Part shown: positions 62,272 to 64,000 of the stretch, one piece after another
Layout: every line of letters starts with the position of its first letter
How positions within the stretch are numbered: position 1 is the first letter of the stretch
Source: JABJOR01 sp965603075
GTDB lineage: Bacteria; Pseudomonadota; Alphaproteobacteria; Rhodospirillales; Casp-alpha2
NCBI GenBank assembly: GCA_965603075.1
Contig: CBFDBO010000003.1
Location: forward strand, 1 to 64,000
Length of the DNA stretch: 64,000 nt
Reading direction: 5' to 3'
Position numbers and translations under genes: made by a program
Notes under the pieces: model-generated
Databases searched by the model: none
Told to the model about the DNA's origin: nothing
The model's input: only the letters and a program-made list of their open reading frames with translations

Positions 62272-62415
62272 TTAGACGGGAAGGGCGATAACACCGACAA
62301 TGTCGCCCATGGCAATAAGGCCGGGATAGTGCCGTGCTGTGAAGATGCCGTCAAGGGCAGAGTGACCCCCCGTTGATACCCCCAGTGATACAACGTGGAT
62401 TGTGCTCCTATGCAT
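62272..62415 (-). CDS. Possible 47-residue small protein or gene remnant
   Basis: An ORF that reads MHRSTIHVVSLGVSTGG and ends GDIVGVIALPV. Its composition looks coding-like, but there is no clear ribosome-binding site. It ends 20 bp before the asnC start. It may be a real small protein or the remnant of a longer gene; I recognise no family. Confidence 0.22.
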   Translation of the reverse strand: MHRSTIHVVSLGVSTGGHSALDGIFTARHYPGLIAMGDIVGVIALPV

Positions 62416-62494
62416 TCAAAACCAAGATTGAAGGAAAGCCATAAAGGTTTGATAATGAGCTGTTACTGTCATTAATAAACTAAAAGATTACACC

Positions 62495-63448
62495 CTATAC
62501 AACGGTCGAAAAAGCAATTGGTTTGGATCGCTGCAAGACCCATGTGGCTACGAGAGTGATAAGCAATCCTGGATAAATTGCGAGCGGTGGAGCTTCGTGG
62601 CCTAGCACGATACCAATAACAACGACTAGACCCGGGTTTAGATAGGTATAGGACATGACTTTTGTCGGACCAATAGCTGTCGTACTCCATTGGAATATGA
62701 AGAATGTAACAAGGGTGGTAAATACTGACAGGTAGGCGATACCAACATAAACCATCATTGGAACGGTACTCCATGCAACTTCTGAAAACCGTGGTGCTGA
62801 CAACATGAATAACCACACACCACCAGAGACTAGGGTCCAAAAAGTCATTTGAGCCATGGGTTCTCCACGGTGAAGTAATTTAACGAGTGGTCCATAAAAT
62901 CCCATCGCAATTGTACCCAGAAAAAATATGCCATCGCCCCCTACAAGCTTTAAAGATAGCATTGCCGACAGATCACCGCGAAAGATAACCCACACAGCCC
63001 CAATAAGACCGATTGGTAAGGCGATCTTGGATAACTTGTTCAATTTCTCCTTCAGAAGAATTGTCGATACGCCAGCAGAAATGATGGGTGTAAGGGCAAA
63101 AATAGCAGCAGTATTTATGGCGGAAGTTGTTCGCAGTGCAGTGAACATTCCCCAGAAAAATCCAACCAGACACGCACTTAGAATAGCATACCGCATCAAA
63201 TCCAACATTGAAGGGCAGGTTATTCCATAGCGCCATGCAACGATGGGCGCAAACAGAGTTGCGGCCAATACAAACCGCAGAAATGTTAACACTAAACTAT
63301 CCATTTCGTTAGTGATCGCCGCGCCAATGGGAAACGACGTTGCGATAAGCACCGTTGCCAACACCATAAGAAGATGGCTGATCTTAACCCGACTAATTCT
63401 TGAAATTGTCACGTCTTGCTTCTCTTTATTCAACGAAAAGTTTTCCAT
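62495..63448 (-). CDS. EamA/DMT-family transporter
   Basis: A 317-residue membrane protein with about ten TM helices in two EamA repeats. The first begins ILMVLATVLIATSFPIGAAI-like and contains LVLTFLRFVLAATLFAPIV; the second includes YLSVFTTLVTFFIFQWS and MSYTYLNPGLVVVIG. DMT proteins export amino acids or metabolites. The neighbouring AsnC regulator and aminotransferase fit amino-acid or amine export. The N-terminal ~25 residues are polar and charged. Confidence 0.83.
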   Translation of the reverse strand: MENFSLNKEKQDVTISRISRVKISHLLMVLATVLIATSFPIGAAITNEMDSLVLTFLRFVLAATLFAPIVAWRYGITCPSMLDLMRYAILSACLVGFFWGMFTALRTTSAINTAAIFALTPIISAGVSTILLKEKLNKLSKIALPIGLIGAVWVIFRGDLSAMLSLKLVGGDGIFFLGTIAMGFYGPLVKLLHRGEPMAQMTFWTLVSGGVWLFMLSAPRFSEVAWSTVPMMVYVGIAYLSVFTTLVTFFIFQWSTTAIGPTKVMSYTYLNPGLVVVIGIVLGHEAPPLAIYPGLLITLVATWVLQRSKPIAFSTVV

Positions 63449-63497
63449 AATTCGGTCTCTTTAGTCAAAACAGTTGCCTCAAACGGCATTCCATATA

Positions 63498-64000
63498 TCA
63501 GTGTGGGAACACACCGGCAAACGCGATCTCATCGACAGAGAGCCGTTGACTGGGGGTTTCACGGTCCTGAAGCCCTTGCGGGAGGATAGATCTATCAGCG
63601 CGTTTACCTATCGCAATTGCAATTTCTATGCGGTAGCGTTGTGGCACCATCAGTTTCGCTTGGGATTGATCGAAATGGATCCCTGCCATTGCATGGGCTT
63701 GATAACCAAGCGATGTCGCTTGAAGAGCAAGTTGCGCGCAAGCCGCTCCGGCATCAAAGCTGTGCGTACGGGATAATTTTTCTGGATGCGTGTCATCGCT
63801 AGGCATCACCGTATCCGACAATACGAAAACAAGCGCCGAAGCGTTCTGTGCCCACGTTGCATTAAACGGGTCAAGGAGACTGAGGTAATCTTGCCAATGT
63901 ACATCATCACGGTGCGAATAAAGGAAACGCCACGGTTGAACATTAAAAGCTGAAGGTGCCCAGCGGGCTGCCTCCAGAATTGTAAGCAGGTCAGATGCAG
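63498..64000 (-). CDS. Nitroreductase-family flavoprotein (partial, 5' end outside the window)
   Basis: The frame stays open from 63498 to the right edge. Upstream of position 63821 it continues with EAARWAPSAFNVQPWRF and VHWQDYLSLLDPFNATWAQN, the standard FMN-binding start of nitroreductases. The C-terminal half includes FDAGAACAQLALQATSLGYQ and a typical late segment IEIAIAIGKRAD. The TTG at 63821 is therefore internal, not the start. The enzyme reduces nitro or quinone-type compounds with NAD(P)H; the substrate is unknown. Confidence 0.82.
   Translation of the reverse strand, partial: ASDLLTILEAARWAPSAFNVQPWRFLYSHRDDVHWQDYLSLLDPFNATWAQNASALVFVLSDTVMPSDDTHPEKLSRTHSFDAGAACAQLALQATSLGYQAHAMAGIHFDQSQAKLMVPQRYRIEIAIAIGKRADRSILPQGLQDRETPSQRLSVDEIAFAGVFPH

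Noticed and set aside
1..64000. tRNA, rRNA, CRISPR, insertion sequence or prophage features
   Set aside because: I found no cloverleaf-like gene, spaced repeat array, transposase or integrase motif on reading the window; a covariance-model search would be decisive.

Overview
The window looks like chromosomal DNA from a moderate-GC, aerobic, probably marine alphaproteobacterium (Rhodospirillales-like). That placement is inferred from gene content and operon style; there is no rRNA or other phylogenetic marker, so it is tentative. I saw no tRNA, rRNA, CRISPR array, phage gene or insertion sequence. Gene density is high, and the region mixes catabolic, respiratory and sensory modules.

Layout. 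(1) 77-5998: an N,N-dimethylformamidase-type operon (dmfA1-dmfA2 plus a cupin), then a nitronate monooxygenase and a carboxymuconolactone-decarboxylase-like gene, divergent from an HxlR regulator across a palindromic operator. (2) 6143-16448: a signalling island with a LuxP-type AI-2 binding protein, a LuxQ-type kinase without a receiver, a second multi-PAS kinase, two tandemly duplicated receiver-kinase proteins and an OmpR-type regulator. (3) 16441-22673: a TetR regulator and a biotin-dependent acyl-CoA carboxylase pair with an acyl-CoA synthetase. (4) 22753-29426, minus strand: a BarA-like hybrid kinase, an ECF sigma factor, its anti-sigma factor, a SoxC/SorA-like molybdoenzyme and a di-haem cytochrome c. 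(5) 29617-36711: assorted metabolic genes (DAO-family oxidase, ICMT-like protein, histidine phosphatase, UspA, acetoacetate-decarboxylase-like, MttB-like) and a decayed sensor kinase. (6) 37046-43010: a BMP/PnrA-type nucleoside ABC importer with a cytosine-deaminase-like amidohydrolase. (7) 43088-51827, minus strand: an aerobic CO dehydrogenase cluster coxC-M-S-L-D-E-F-G with the form I active-site signature AYRCSFR. (8) 52252-55439: a methyltransferase, an XRE regulator and an unfamiliar pair (LysR-like regulator plus possible GNAT protein). (9) 55759-59857: a five-gene TetR-controlled DevBCA-type exporter operon behind a palindrome. (10) 59979-64000: a class III aminotransferase, an Lrp/AsnC regulator, an EamA transporter and a nitroreductase that runs off the right edge.

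How it fits together. The genes suggest an organism that supplements heterotrophy with CO and probably sulfite or another reduced sulfur compound as electron donors, and that takes up nucleobases and formamide-like nitrogen compounds. It also senses an external furanosyl-borate-type signal through LuxP/LuxQ; no luxS lies in the window. The most distinctive items are the LuxP with every remembered AI-2 contact residue, the rearranged phosphorelay around it, a 68-nt perfect inverted repeat shared by two convergent kinase genes, the form I cox cluster with a 14-bp perfect inverted repeat between coxC and coxM, and the LysR-like/GNAT-like pair of unknown function.
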